64,000 nt of DNA from Torymus aiolomorphi (GCA_036365515.1 CM070874.1:49792583-49856582); one strand, 5' to 3'. Numbered from the stretch's first letter, positions 1 to 11,615 are shown. Translations and numbers: made by a program. Notes: generated by a model not told the origin, from the sequence alone.

Positions 1-1
1 G

Positions 2-214
2 CTTTCTAGATGGAAACTCATTCAACGTATGACTCAACAGTTCTGGCAACAGTGGTCAAGCCAATACCTTCATCGGTTACAATCCATTTCTAAGTGGCAT
101 CATCCATCACATGAGATTCAAGTCGGTTCATTGGTTTTACTCAAGACATCAACGACTCAACTTACACGGCCAATCACCAAACTCGCTATCTTACCAGTAC
201 CAAGTGGACTTTAA
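2..214 (+). pseudogene. BEL/Pao-type retrotransposon polyprotein, C-terminal integrase remnant
   Basis: The open frame enters from the left window edge and ends in TAA at 212-214. It carries the pattern of the integrase C-terminus of BEL/Pao LTR elements: an RW-x-LIQ-x-MTQ-x-FWxxWSxxYL stretch, then a VGSLVLLK strand, then an RPITKLAILPV tail. In intact relatives several dozen residues separate the LVLLK strand from the RPxxKL tail. Here they are nearly adjacent, so an internal deletion is inferred. Only the 3' end is in the window. A purine-rich tract (about 231-242) and a TGTTTGG start of an LTR follow directly, which fits this family. Family-level call is from pattern recognition. Confidence 0.75.
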
Positions 215-242
215 TCAACCTGGCGGTTGATAGCGGGCGGAA

Positions 243-599
243 TGTTTGGGAATTATATGCTTTTTAAATCTCGCGCGGTAGCACTCTCGGCGGTTTCACT
301 CACGGCGCTGCCACGGCGCGGCAGCACCTCGTGGTGTCTCTGTAGGACAGTCTAAACGGTGTTTTGATTAGGTTAGTCAGTGAAATAGTCTCTCTGTCTC
401 TCTCGCTCCCCCATACATTAATGGAAGAGATAAAGATTTGACTCGCACTGCGAGTGACAGTACAAGCCGAGAAGAAGGAAGTTGGCCCCGACGCTCACTC
501 TCTCTGCTTTTTGGCCACCCTCGAGGCACATCACACTCAACCGAAAGGCACACCTTTTTTGATTGGAATACTCAAAACATTCACTGGCTCAACTCAGTA
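243..599 (+). repeat. 3' LTR start of the BEL/Pao-type element (interrupted)
   Basis: The sequence begins TGTTTGGGAA right after a polypurine-like AGCGGGCGGAA, as expected for a 3' LTR. The first part is GC-rich and the rest includes CT-rich runs. It is broken at 600 by a nested TIR element. LTR-like sequence may resume at about 1597-1737 and again after 2306, but I could not find a convincing CA end or a target-site duplication, so the right boundary is open. Confidence 0.5.
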
Positions 600-1594
600 G
601 GGGAGGGCGGGGCACGTGTGACACCCTAACTTTGATTAAAAATAACAACTAAACCGTGTATTATTTCAAAATGTACGAAAACGGAATAATTAGATCAGAA
701 AAAAATAAAATAAAATAAACTATTAACTTTTTCTTCATTTTCTTTTAATTATTGATAAAATACAGAAAAGAAATTCTGAAAAAAATGCTCTACGTGCCCC
801 ACCGGCGGGTGGATTGTGGCACCCGACAGGGCATGCATGGCACGATCAAATTTAATATTTTACTATAGGTATTTTTCAATTCTTTTTTCCAATAATCAAT
901 TCTTTAATAATTATGCCATAATAAAAATTTCAAAAATCAAATAATTAATCAGTCTATTGAAAATTTAAAATTTTATTTTTATTAAGGAACATAACAATTT
1001 TTATTTTAAAATACCATTGTTTTTTCTACTCTAAATATAACTTAATACGCAGTCGAAATAATCGTTATTTACTTATTAATGTAATAATTGAAACTAAAAA
1101 CTAGTTAAAACTAAATTATTGCACTGCGTAGTTGTTAACCCATCTTGCTCCGTTTTTGGTTTGTAGGTTACATCACTTCGCTCGGCGGCCGCCGCGGCGC
1201 ACTGATACGCCCGAGTGTGCCACGCGTGCCCCATTTTAATACCATTTTCATTTTTTAATTATATTATTTATAAAGATTTTCTGAAAATAACAAAAACAGG
1301 GCTTGAAAGATAAAAGTTGAAACTATCAAATAGGTTTGGTCTCATTTAGAAAAAAATAATTTTCTCGTTGCTCCAAGCGACTTAAAAATGAAGTTAACCT
1401 TGTTTCTAAGCACCGATTTTCAATCTTATTAAATTAAATGTTAAACATTATCTATAATCTCAAAAGTATAGTGGAAAATTCTAAAAGCATATCTAATTAG
1501 GTTTACGTAAAAATTACATTTTTTGCATTCATTAATATTAAAAATATGAGGGTGCCAATCTTAACTACCTGACACGTTATGCCTCGCCCTCCCC
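600..1594. mobile_element. Nested non-autonomous DNA transposon (about 1 kb, TA-flanked TIRs)
   Basis: The left end GGGGAGGGCGGGGCACGTGT and the inverted right end (GGGGAGGGCGAGGCATAACG when reverse-complemented) form imperfect terminal inverted repeats of about 22 bp. TA dinucleotides flank both ends (598-599 and 1595-1596), consistent with TA target duplication. The interior is AT-rich with no coding frame, and GGGGCACG-like motifs recur inside (about 792-845 and 1218-1234), like subterminal repeats. The superfamily is not certain; TA duplication fits Tc1/mariner-like or related transposases. Confidence 0.6.
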
Positions 1595-1737
1595 TAATAT
1601 AACTGGATTCTCTCCTGCTTGGATATCTGCACATCACCATCAGCAGCATTCACGGTTGGAGCAGTACACTTGATCTTCTCTACAGGCAGTGCACGTGCAC
1701 AGATAACCTCTCACTCTTACGGCTATTCCATACCCTG

Positions 1738-2023
1738 CTAAAAACGTAGATTGAAAAGAATTGGAATCGATTAAAATTCAATCGATTTTGAGACTAATTC
1801 TTGATACCAATTTTCAGAATTCAATTCGATTACTTTCGATAGAAATTTACAGAAATCTATTAAATACGATTCAATTTTAAATTTCAGTGATTTGGTTTGA
1901 CCGGTTTGAATCAATTTTAATCGAAAGCAATCGAATTGAATTTTGAAAATTGGTATCAAGAATTAGTCTCAAAATCAATTAAATTTTAATCGATTCCAAT
2001 TCTTTTCAATCTACCTTTTTTAG
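1738..2023. mobile_element. Foldback/MITE element, 286 bp
   Basis: The left arm starts CTAAAAACGTAGATTGAAAA and the right arm ends in its near reverse complement (CAATCTACCTTTTTTAG). Arms of roughly 100 bp pair along most of their length, including GAATTGGAATCGATT and TTGATACCAATTTT blocks. There is no coding content. It lies inside the decayed retrotransposon region. Confidence 0.65.
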
Positions 2024-2033
2024 TATAAGTCTA

Positions 2034-2305
2034 TAGACTTACACTCGTAGACTGCGCGCTCCCGTGTAAAGCGCTGAAGCCGAGCAAGAGAGAGAGGGCA
2101 ATAGCTGGAGTCATGATGCTCTCTCTTTCTAATGGGCGCTTGGTGGGGGGAGAGTGTTGCCCTCAACGCCCTCTCCTCCTCTGCCGTCACCATTTCCCCT
2201 CTACCTCCACCACTGCAGGTGTGCGAGAGAGATAGCATGACCCCGCGCCGCCATCTTGGGCTTCACGCCGCCCGTAAAAGCGCGCAGTCTATGAGTATAA
2301 GTCTA
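2034..2305. mobile_element. Foldback/MITE element with about 30-bp TIRs
   Basis: TAGACTTACACTCGTAGACT at the left is matched by its near reverse complement at about 2275-2305, and both arms continue into TGCGCGCT. The interior is GC-rich. This is a third inverted-repeat insertion in the same 1.7 kb. Confidence 0.5.
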
Positions 2306-2373
2306 CGGGCCATTCTCGATGCATGTGCTGACAACATGGATTTGCTAGACTCAGCTCAGGCGGCAATCCTCAA

Positions 2374-2452
2374 GCACGATTAGATCAATAATATCTAATC
2401 GTGCACACTCACGCAACTTGCCACACAATTAAATCAATAATATTTAATTGTG
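2374..2452. repeat. Pair of tandem hairpins with the same loop
   Basis: GCACGATTAGAT / ATCTAATCGTGC (2374-2403) and ACACAATTAAAT / ATTTAATTGTGT (2423-2452) are two perfect 12-bp stems. Both enclose a loop built on CAATA and share the stem layout but not all of the sequence. Confidence 0.7.
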
Positions 2453-4966
2453 TATACTTGTACTAGCAGTTCTCTCAAACGTGATCAACGTGACCAGCAA
2501 CCAAGGAATTACTCATTGGTTTTATTCATTGGATTCATTCGCTCATTCATTAATCCTAATCATCGGACAAACTCAAATTCGGTCAAACTTAATTTCTCAC
2601 ACAGGTTAGTTTCCTCTTTGAAGGGAATACTTATAAATTGTAGCACACTTTCACACACACAAAACCAATTACTTATTTGTAAAACTCAACACTATATAAA
2701 TTTAGTTTTCTGCGAATAATTATAATCGAAAATCATCAATATGTCAACTTAATTACAGTATATGTGAAACTTTATATTAATATTGTTTTTGTAATATATT
2801 GTGCAATGTTATCGGTTAACTTGTGTTAGACTCAATTTATTTAAACACCCACAGCATGTCCTCATCCAATTAATTGCAATTCTCTAACATGTGATTATCA
2901 TTTTTTTTTTAATTTGGTGGGTACAGTATTACATTACTAAGTAAATTTCTACAGAGATTAATTTTTATATAGTAAAATAAATATATTCTGTATTAATAGG
3001 TCAGTATAATAAGGAATTAATTAACGAAATGGCGCTCGTTATTGAGCAAACAAACTCGAGCAATAAAGGTGAAAAATCTTGGAAAAGTGAAATTCGTGAG
3101 AAAACAAAATACACGTGGAGATGATATTTTATGATTTTTGTCGACTACCTACATTACATCTCCCCGCGAGCGTTTGGGTGAGAGACGTGCGCAAAGTCGA
3201 GTAGAGTGGACAAGAGAGGACGTTTTTGAGCAGTCGGAGAGAACAGAACGAGAGAGAAAGGACGAAGCGAGGCGCAGATAGCCGCGGGTGCGAGATGATT
3301 TCCCTGATAATTCGAGGCAAATAAGCTCTAATTGACGCAGACGATCTTTCGAGGAGGTTGCTGTGGCTCGTTGCTGCTGCCGCTGCTGTTGACGTTTCCG
3401 CGCTGAAGAAAGTACTTATGCGCTCATACCTATAGGAGAGAAGAAACTTCTCCACACGTAACGCGTTGACGCGTAGTCGTTAGAAAAAATGCCGGCCGAT
3501 ACTTACTTTGTTCGCAGTTCGTTTACTTTCTGCGGACGATTATCTTTTTCCGGTTTTTAAGTGCTGGTGCGACTCATGAGATTAAACGTTATTGTACTTT
3601 ATACGTTTCATGAAACCAAATTTTTTACCTTTCGCGATGAAAAGTGATGGTGGAAGATTTATTTGGAGAACTTATATTATACAAAAGAGAATAAGAACAC
3701 ATTTCCTTAAGTTCAGTGCACTGCAACATTAAAGTATGATTCATTATTTGACACAAACATTCAACTCTAAATTAAAAGTTTTCTAAGTATTTGGGCTTGA
3801 AAGAGTGTGTTTCCTTGTAGTGAATATAATAAATACATCTCATTATTAATTAAAAAAAAAACCTCATTATTAAATTCAGAGGTCATTTAAAAGGACGATA
3901 AAAAGAACACTTTACCTGGTCGAACCTGTTTTAAATTAGCAAGTTTTACTTGAACTTTAAACTTTTATAATTCAAATAGTATAATGTTGACCGCTATCGC
4001 AATATGTTAATCAAGCTTAAATTGGTAGGTAATATTTATAACAATAATTTAAAAACGCGTGCATGTGCTCACTTAAATAAGTACCAAAGATAAAGAACCG
4101 GTCATCAGAGCTTTAAAAATAATTATAATAAAATGGTTTTAAATTAAAGAAATTAATGTAATGCTTTTCTTAATTCTATCATTAACGGCATTTGAAGCCT
4201 ACTGTAGATAAGATTTTTTACTTACATCACTTACAGAGAAATTTCAAGACAATTTCAACAAACTCAATCATCAAATTTTCGACAGTTTAACTTTTATGTA
4301 ATAAAGTCTACTCGGTACGGCAATATTTTTTTTAACTGAATTACGAATCTTTTATACTTTCAGTATAGTAGCTCGTTACAATCACACCATTATTTCCTAA
4401 AATTATCATTATAGTCATTACTTGAATTTTAATTAGTTTTCAATTAGCTAGCTGGCATATATGAGAATCCGTGTTTTTTTGCGTACCTACAAAAGTGCGA
4501 GTGTTTACGTTCTCGTAACCTTTCAATTTGTCATCCTTTTCCCGTTACTTCATTAGTTGTTATGCGCTTAGAGGTCTGTGCATACTTATACAAAAGAAAA
4601 TTGAATAGCGTATGGCCAGTAGTCGCTTTTTATAGGTGGGGGGTCACTATTATCTCTTTCGATACCGCAAGTGTATAGATGGGAGAAACTTTCTTACTTA
4701 TATATATATATATATTATTACTTTTGGGTATAATCACATGATTGCAAAAATAGAAATTCGAATAAGTTTCTGTCATCAGCTTATCAAATTATCAATGTCT
4801 TAATACTATCGAATATATAATCGATGACGAAACCCAAACCTCTCGTTTTATGATAGGTCAAAACATAAACATAAAACACATTCTATTAAGTAGCTAACGC
4901 AAGGTAGCCACAGGTTTAATAAAAATAATTACGGTATGAAAACTTTCGGCCATAAAACACAATAGA
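2453..4966. other. No gene seen; AT-rich with one GC-rich island
   Basis: The first 300 bases may be retrotransposon LTR or leader. The rest is AT-rich sequence with scattered stops in all frames. A GC-richer, CpG-containing patch at about 3160-3540 could be a promoter or first exon on the minus strand: read on that strand it ends in a GTAGGT donor-like site. No TATA, initiator or coding partner was found, so no gene is called. Confidence 0.4.
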
Positions 4967-4979
4967 CAGAGAGAGAGAG

Positions 4980-5036
<57 letters not shown>
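4967..5036. repeat. (GA)n microsatellite
   Basis: About 33 GA dinucleotides with a single GC interruption near 4981. GA tracts of this kind can bind GAGA-type factors in insects, but nothing nearby shows that role here. Confidence 0.95.
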
Positions 5037-5039
<3 letters not shown>

Positions 5040-6324
5040 ATTTTATACTGTAATAGTCTTAATTTTTCCTAAAATTTATTAAACTATTACATAGCGCTAG
5101 GAAGCTACTGTTCTATTAACCGTAAATTTAGTGATTGACGTATGACCATTTCTCACGCCCCAAACGATATTTCTGCACTTTTCGACAATCAATTTATTTT
5201 TCGATTATCGTTGAACGTTTTCCGGGGTGTAACTATGTCTACTTTAAGACCGCTACTGAAACTAGCTGATGAAGAAGTGTTAATATTCTTGTTAAATAGA
5301 AGGTGCCATGCGTACTTGTTATGTTAACTAAAACTGTTTCACTGTCAAATATGAAGAATTTTAATTACTTATGTACTTTCCTGAAATTCCACTGGTTGCT
5401 CTCTAATCATTCGCTACTGGAATGATCTTAAAATTTACATTTACAAGCATAATTATTATAAGACTAAATTTCTATTGTTTGTGCTACACGAGATAGACGA
5501 ACAGTTTCAAAAGAAAATAATTTTGAAAAACTCCTTAGGAATTTCAATATTTTAAGTATAATGTTAATATTTTGGAAAATGTTTATTTTTTATTAAAATT
5601 TGTTTAGTTATAAAGCGTTGAAAAAGCTAGCTAAAATTTAAATTTGAAAATTCAAATAAAAAATTTAATTATACGGTTTATGTTGTAAAACAAGTCCTTA
5701 GATAAATAATTGTACGGGACTTATACGGGAAGGTAAAGTGTGATAGGCTTGGCCAATTGTTTCATAAATAGGTATTTTAGAGTGGGTATCGAAAAATAGA
5801 TTTTTTTTTCTTCAGAAAAGTAATATATATTAGAAATTATTATCATGAAAAACATGAAATGTGGAAATCGAATTAATTAAAAATTCATAAAAAATTGTGA
5901 CGTTGAAATCGATTTTACAAAGTACCATTTCAACGAATATTAAAATTTTAGAAAACATATTTATAGAATTTACTTCATAGTTTATTTCAGAATCGCACAA
6001 TTTCGACAACCTAATTTTTTCTAATGCAAATTATAGAATAAGCATCTAAAGAAAATATCTGTACTTAATTTAGAAAATAATGTTTTCCAATGATAAAAAT
6101 GTAGAATCTGACAGTATATTTAACTATTTTAAAAGATCAAAAATTCAAACTACAAAATGATTGTAGTACCAAAAGTTCAAAATATAGAAAGTTCATATAA
6201 AGAATGTTTATAAATATCAAACTTTCATAATATAGAAAGTTCAAATTTTGGAAAAGTTCGTTGGATCAATGCACTGGGCGGGGGGGGGGGGCGGAGTTGT
6301 CATAATCGTAAAATTTTTGAAGAC
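5037..6324. other. No gene seen; AT-rich spacer
   Basis: AT-rich sequence with no coding signal. A fragment at about 5778-5800 (GAGTGGGTATCGAAAAA) resembles the ends of the dispersed repeat at 7468-7655. A poly-G run of 12 lies at about 6280-6291. Confidence 0.5.
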
Positions 6325-6472
6325 GTGTTCTTGTTTATGCACATACTGATTGTGCACATATTAATTGTGCACACTTTAAAATTGGTATATATCTATATAT
6401 ATAGATCTGTACCAATGCTATCTGTGCACAATAAATATGTGCACAATCCTTATGTGCACAAACAAGAACATG
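6325..6472. repeat. Imperfect hairpin built from TTGTGCACATA repeats
   Basis: TGTTCTTGTTTATGCACATA on the left pairs with TATGTGCACAAACAAGAACA on the right. Each arm holds about three copies of a TTGTGCACATA-like unit, itself centred on the palindrome GTGCAC. The centre is TATATATCTATATATATAGA. It is likely a foldback element; no coding content. Confidence 0.75.
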
Positions 6473-7467
6473 CCAAATTTTAGATGGGTATTTTTTCAGA
6501 CAATATATTAATATAGATCAAAATATTTTCCACGTTCGATACTGTAAATTCCGAATGAGGGTGATTGAGTAGGTATTTAAGGTATTAATAGTAAAAGAAA
6601 TTTTCAGAAAAATTCCCGCCTACAAAAATTTAAAATAGATTGCATAAAATTACGAATAGACTATATATTAGAAAAATAAAAATCCGAATGATATGAAACA
6701 TTTATTCCTGTACGATTTTCAGTTTATTTATCGAAGTTATGGCTCTTTTAAATAACGGCATTTTCTATATTTTAATTTTTAGGCAAAAATTACTCCAAAC
6801 ATTTATATCACGTAGGGTAAAATCACCAGTTGTCGGCCACTTTTTTTTTCACGATTCTCAATTGAAATAAATAAACGATTTTGAATTTTAAGGCGTCGAT
6901 CGCGAAGTGAATAACCTCTACTTTACTTTAAGATTTATTATTTTTAATAAATCGTAATTTCGAAATTTTATTTTTGACACTCCGTGCGCAAAGCTCGATT
7001 TCGCACACGCTTGAATAAAAAAGCATGCGCTAAATCAAGCTTTGTACACGTCGTGTCAAAAAATACTGTTCAATACACGAGCGAGATGGTGATTTTATCC
7101 TTGTCTGACCTTTTCACCCTTGCTTCGCTCGGGCGCAAACGTCCACGAGGATAAAATCATTTTCACACACTAGCACCAAAATGTACTATTTTGTGTAACT
7201 GTTACAATGAAAATGTTCCACAACTATAGAGTATGGCCAACCACCATCCTATTGTCACCATCCTATTATATAAAAATAATTTAATAAAAATATTATAGTT
7301 TTTTGCGTAAATTTTTTTCATTTTTATGCATTACACATTTTTAACCTTTCGGTCCCTTTTATCATAAGATATTCTAATTAATTTTTCGAATGTTCTGAAA
7401 GAATATCCATATGTAAGTTGAGCCATCTGATAAAATACCCCCTGCCGGAAATGCCGGAGTTCGGGTC
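6473..7467. repeat. AT-rich spacer with inverted GATTTTATCC / GGATAAAATC motifs
   Basis: No gene is seen. GGTGATTTTATCCT (about 7088) and AGGATAAAATCATTTTC (about 7138) form a short inverted pair around a CpG-richer 50 bp. A related TAAAATCACCA lies near 6819. This looks like a degraded dispersed repeat. Confidence 0.4.
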
Positions 7468-7655
7468 CGCAAAATTCGATACTTTGCTGTAAATTCAAAG
7501 TGAACGTTCGCTTTTTTGATACCCACCCAAATTTATTGCATGTTTCATGTAACAAAGTTGACAAAAATTCTACTTGAAGGTTGGTATATTTTTTGGGTGG
7601 GTATCGAAAAGGCGAACGTTCACTTCGTATCTGCGGCCAAATATCGAATTTTATT
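7468..7655. repeat. Foldback repeat, first full copy of a dispersed family
   Basis: The arms share GTGAACGTTCGC..TTT..GATACCCACCCA and, further out, AAATTCGATA. The right arm (about 7590-7655) is the reverse complement of the left (about 7468-7530). A third, single-arm copy at about 8020-8085 has TTCGATATTTTGCTGCAAAT and TACCCACCC, so this is a family and not a chance palindrome. Confidence 0.75.
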
Positions 7656-8019
7656 ACTCTGAATTATGCTATTTACTAATGAGTTTTTTAACGACGAACG
7701 CATTTAATTAGAATGTTCGAATCTTCGACTAACAATGACGAATAAATGAAATGTGATCGAAATAGCTACATTTGGATCGCTATTGTCGTAAACAGAAAAT
7801 TTTTTTCTGACTCTAAAGTAGATGGTTCATAAGAGCAAAAAACACTACTACTGTTACTGTTACTTACTGTTTTTCAGACTTGAACTTTTTACTTTATGGT
7901 TAGAACAAATTTTCATTTTTCGGACAATAACGATTTTCTTTATTCTTCATGACCATCCGTGCATTCTAATTACATGCATTCGTTAAAAAAGTCATGAGTC
8001 AATAGCGTAATTCGGAGTC

Positions 8020-8085
8020 ACAAAATTCGATATTTTGCTGCAAATACCAAAAGAACTTTCGCCTTTTCAATACCCACCCTATTTT
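8020..8085. repeat. Single-arm copy of the 7468-7655 foldback family
   Basis: AAAATTCGATATTTTGCTGC, then CTTTCGCCTTTTCAATACCC, aligns with the left arm of the 7468-7655 element. No partner arm was found close by. Confidence 0.65.
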
Positions 8086-8860
8086 TTTCGAAAGTTTGAA
8101 CATTCTCAATTGGTTTTCTTAAGTAACGTTCTAAATTTGTTTTTTTGGAACATTGGACTTTCTATATTTTACATTTGCAAATTTTTATCTTCAACAAATT
8201 AGATTTAGAATAGCTAAAAATTCGAAAAAGGTTTTTCTTTATTTTTGAAAATTTAAATTATTATTGTGCATTGTAAATAATATATTTCGAAAGATTGACC
8301 CTTTTTATTTTTCTTAAATTAATTCAGCATTTTTGAAAATATGAACGTTCTATAGAATATGATTTCTTTATTTTCAGCTATCGGAATCATGTCATTTTTT
8401 TGATAAAAACTTTTTCTACAATTTATTTATTTATTTATTTAAACCAGAGTAGTACATGTTGTATTACATGTTATTGCTTACTTCAGGACATAATTACATG
8501 TCTGAAGCAGCAAACATCCTATAGAGGTAGACATAGCTACCTGTACATAGGTCCGGTGTATTTTTTTTTTTTTTTTATTTATTTTATATTTAATATTTAA
8601 TTGTTCCTACGCAATGACTTTTTTAAATAACTATACTATACTGCTATATCTAGCTTTTTTATTTTCTGAGCATTCATAAAATAAAATTTCGATATATTAA
8701 TTTTCTATGTTTTAGGTTTTCTAAAGAACAGAATTCTATTTTGCTTCCTCATAGAGGAAGCTTTTTCACGGTGAAAGTTTTCAAGAAAACATGTTAAAAA
8801 GATGTTTTGAGTCATTTGGAGTCCAAATATACTATTTAAAAAAAATGTCTGTATGTATAT

Positions 8861-8971
8861 GTGCGTGCGTGCGTGCGTGTGTGCGTGTGTGTGCGTGCGT
8901 GCGTGCGTGTGTGCGTGTGTGCGTGTGTGTGTGTGCGTGCGTGCGTGCGTGTGTGCGTGTGTGCGCGTGCG

Positions 8972-9025
<54 letters not shown>
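8861..9025. repeat. Complex (GT)n/(GCGT)n microsatellite
   Basis: GTGC-, GTGT- and GCGT-type units alternate in 3-5 unit blocks, then give a pure GT run to the TA at 9026-9027. Long cysteine/valine frames across it are repeat artefacts. Confidence 0.95.
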
Positions 9026-9027
<2 letters not shown>

Positions 9028-9028
<1 letters not shown>

Positions 9029-9350
9029 CCTACTGAAAAATCTCAGGTGAAATTTCAAGTGACTTCTCAGGTGAGATCTCATGTTATTTCTGGTGTCTAT
9101 TTCTCACCTGAGAATCTGCTCCAGATGCTGCAAAAAACTTACGTAAATAGAAAATCAGGTTCATCAGTATTGGAAATCGCCTGTTAGGATGTTTTATCCC
9201 CTAGATAAACTCAACCTGATGTCTCGGCAGATAATTCACCTGAGATCTCATGTACCAAATTTGTAAAAATTGAAAAATTGTGTAAAATGCTTCTAAATAT
9301 GCATTTTTGAGTCACCTGAGATTACACCTGAGATTTATTTTTCAGTAGGG
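9028..9350. mobile_element. Tc1/mariner-like MITE, 323 bp
   Basis: CCCTACTGAAAAATCTCAGG at the left matches the reverse complement of the right end (ATTTTTCAGTAGGG). TA lies on both sides (9026-9027 and 9351-9352), as for TA-targeting transposons. At least five TCTCAGGTG / CACCTGAGA motifs are spread through it (near 9042, 9066, 9103, 9239 and 9310), like subterminal repeats. There is no open frame, so it is non-autonomous. Confidence 0.8.
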
Positions 9351-9572
9351 TAACGATGTAACTTTTCCAATTTTTAATCAATCGTTTTCGGACATCGCTA
9401 AAAAATTTTGTTTCTTGGAAAATAATAATATTTTATTGTTTTTTTTTTATATCGATTTTTCCCTTTTTGAAAATTTTATTTTCATTTTTCAGTAGGGTAA
9501 CGATGTAACTTTTCCAATTTTTAATCAATCGTTTTCGGACATCGCTAAAAAATTTTGTTTCTTGGAAAATAA
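9337..9572. repeat. 89-bp direct duplication, 147 bp apart
   Basis: 9337-9425 and 9484-9572 appear identical, starting ATTTTTCAGTAGGGTAACGA and ending TTTCTTGGAAAATAA. Each copy contains the right MITE terminus and its flank. The spacer (about 9426-9483) resembles 10700-10760, another dispersed piece. The lack of divergence suggests a recent event. Confidence 0.85.
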
Positions 9573-9873
9573 CTAGGGGGGCCGAGCCCGAGTGTAATTT
9601 TATATGAAATTTCTAGTTGTTATCAAAACAGTAAGATAACATAATTATAGATTTTTAACAAGGCAATTTTTAAACATTTTTCTAATTTTGATTTTACTAT
9701 ATACTAAGTTCTCTAGATCATGACAAGAAATTGTAAGTTTTGACAGCTTTTATGTAACAGTTTTTGTTAGTTATTGTTTTAGTTTTTTTATTGGTATTTA
9801 AACGATATCTATATCCTTTGTATTTAAGAGTTCTATTGGAAATCAATTCTTTGTACTATAAGAAAAATTGTAT

Positions 9874-10240
9874 ATTTTGGCGTTTAAAATCGTTTTTATA
9901 GATTTAACTCGTTAGGTATTATTTATTTTACATGAAAATCTTAAATGGGAAAAAGTTTCGTTTAACTATTATCTATAACTTATGTATTGAATATTTTTGT
10001 GTAAAATTAAATACTGTCAAGTGTTACGAATGGTCGAAAATCGTCCATTTTATGTGTATTTTTTGGCGTTTAAAATAGTTTTTATAAGTATAACTCGTCA
10101 GGAGTTGATTTTACAAAAATATGTTAAGTAAGAAAAAGTTTTGTTTCAATATTATCTACAACTTTTGTATTTAACATTTTTGTGAAAAATCAAATTCTGT
10201 CAAGTTACAGTCGAAAATCATTCATTTTTAACCTTTTTTT
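9874..10240. repeat. Two tandem units of about 187 bp
   Basis: TTTTGGCGTTTAAAAT followed by TTTTTATA and AACTCGT occurs at 9874 and again at 10061. Both units then carry an ATTATCTA(T/C)AACTT block and a CTGTCAAGT block. Divergence is moderate. No coding signal. Confidence 0.7.
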
Positions 10241-10960
10241 GCTGTTTTTCGTAGTTATGTTGGCAAATATTGCTCGTAGAAGAAAGTGTTCAATATAAAG
10301 AAGGTGTATTTTAATTAGTTTTAGCAGATAGCCCTGTACATGGTAGCTTAAAATTAATTTTTCTAAACGAAAGGCTTAAAAATCGATTTTTTTCAATTTT
10401 TCTTTGTGCTGGCATTTTGAAAATTTTCTATCGATCGTTCTCGCTGGAGAACTGGAACTTTGGTGTAATTAGATGAGTATTTTTCCGGAATCCCGAAGGA
10501 CCGGTCGAAAATTCATTGAGATAATCGAGCAACATGCGTACATACGGGCGTACAGACATACATACATCACAGAAAACGCTCTAAACGCATTCATTCTGAG
10601 TGGAAAATGGTTTTTACACATTAAATTTTCAGTATTTGAATTCTTACAATTTTCACTCTGGTGAAATTATAAGGCTCTTCCGAGTAGCGGTCGTGCCTAA
10701 TAACATTTTATTGTTTTTTTTTCTATCGATTTTTCACTTTTTGAAAATTTTATTTTCATTTTTTAAAGCTATTAACGTTGATATCGTGCTTTTATTCATA
10801 ATACATTCGAAGTAGCGTAAAATTATCTACAATTAAAACAAAATAATGTCATATAGCTATATTCATTAATTAGTTATTCATAAAAACAGTTTTTCATTTA
10901 GAGGTTGTATCTCTGAAATATTAAAAGCTATGAGACGATTTTTTTTTTTTTTGGCTAATG

Positions 10961-10963
<3 letters not shown>
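10241..10963. other. No gene seen; dispersed-repeat-like sequence
   Basis: The stretch at 10470-10570 contains a CATACGGGCGTACAGACATA motif and reads like the 3' part of a dispersed element. A copy of the 9426-9483 spacer lies at about 10700-10760. Short open frames here have no recognisable product. Confidence 0.4.

Positions 10964-10992
<29 letters not shown>
10964..10992. repeat. (CA)n microsatellite
   Basis: A short CA run followed by ATATATAAATCTACAATTTG. The same right flank follows the larger repeat at 11476-11614, so the repeat and its flank were copied together. Confidence 0.9.
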
Positions 10993-10997
<5 letters not shown>

Positions 10998-11471
10998 AAT
11001 CTACAATTTGTCAAAATTTCATGTATTTGTTATTATTTAACTAAAATACGTTATCGTCCCTGATATTCAAAAAAGAGTGTAAATAGCAAAGAAAAAAATA
11101 TTCTTCAAGAGGATATTAGGGTTTCATAGATTTAATAAATACTCAAGCTTTTTAAATAAATATTTAATTTAAAAATTTTAATTTAATATATACTTAACTT
11201 TAAATATTTTCGCAATAAAAAACATCTATGATCCGCATTTTTACAAAGCTTACATTGCATATTGTTTTATAAAAGCCGTCTATTAAATATAATAGAAGCT
11301 TTATAGTTCATTTAACACTTGTATATCATTTACATATTTATTATATCTAGATTGAATGAACAAAAACGATCACAAAGAATAGATCTCGGTACAATTATTT
11401 TAAATTTTAAAAATGAAAATAGTGTTATTACATACCTATCCATTCACTCACACGGATGTTCGCACATAACA

Positions 11472-11615
<144 letters not shown>

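Noticed and set aside
8705..9187. His-Thr and Cys-Val repeat frames
   Set aside because: Translation of the GT/GCGT microsatellite; no flanking coding signal.
9874..10240. CRISPR-like or other spaced direct repeats
   Set aside because: Units are long, diverged tandem copies without constant spacers; the genome is eukaryotic.
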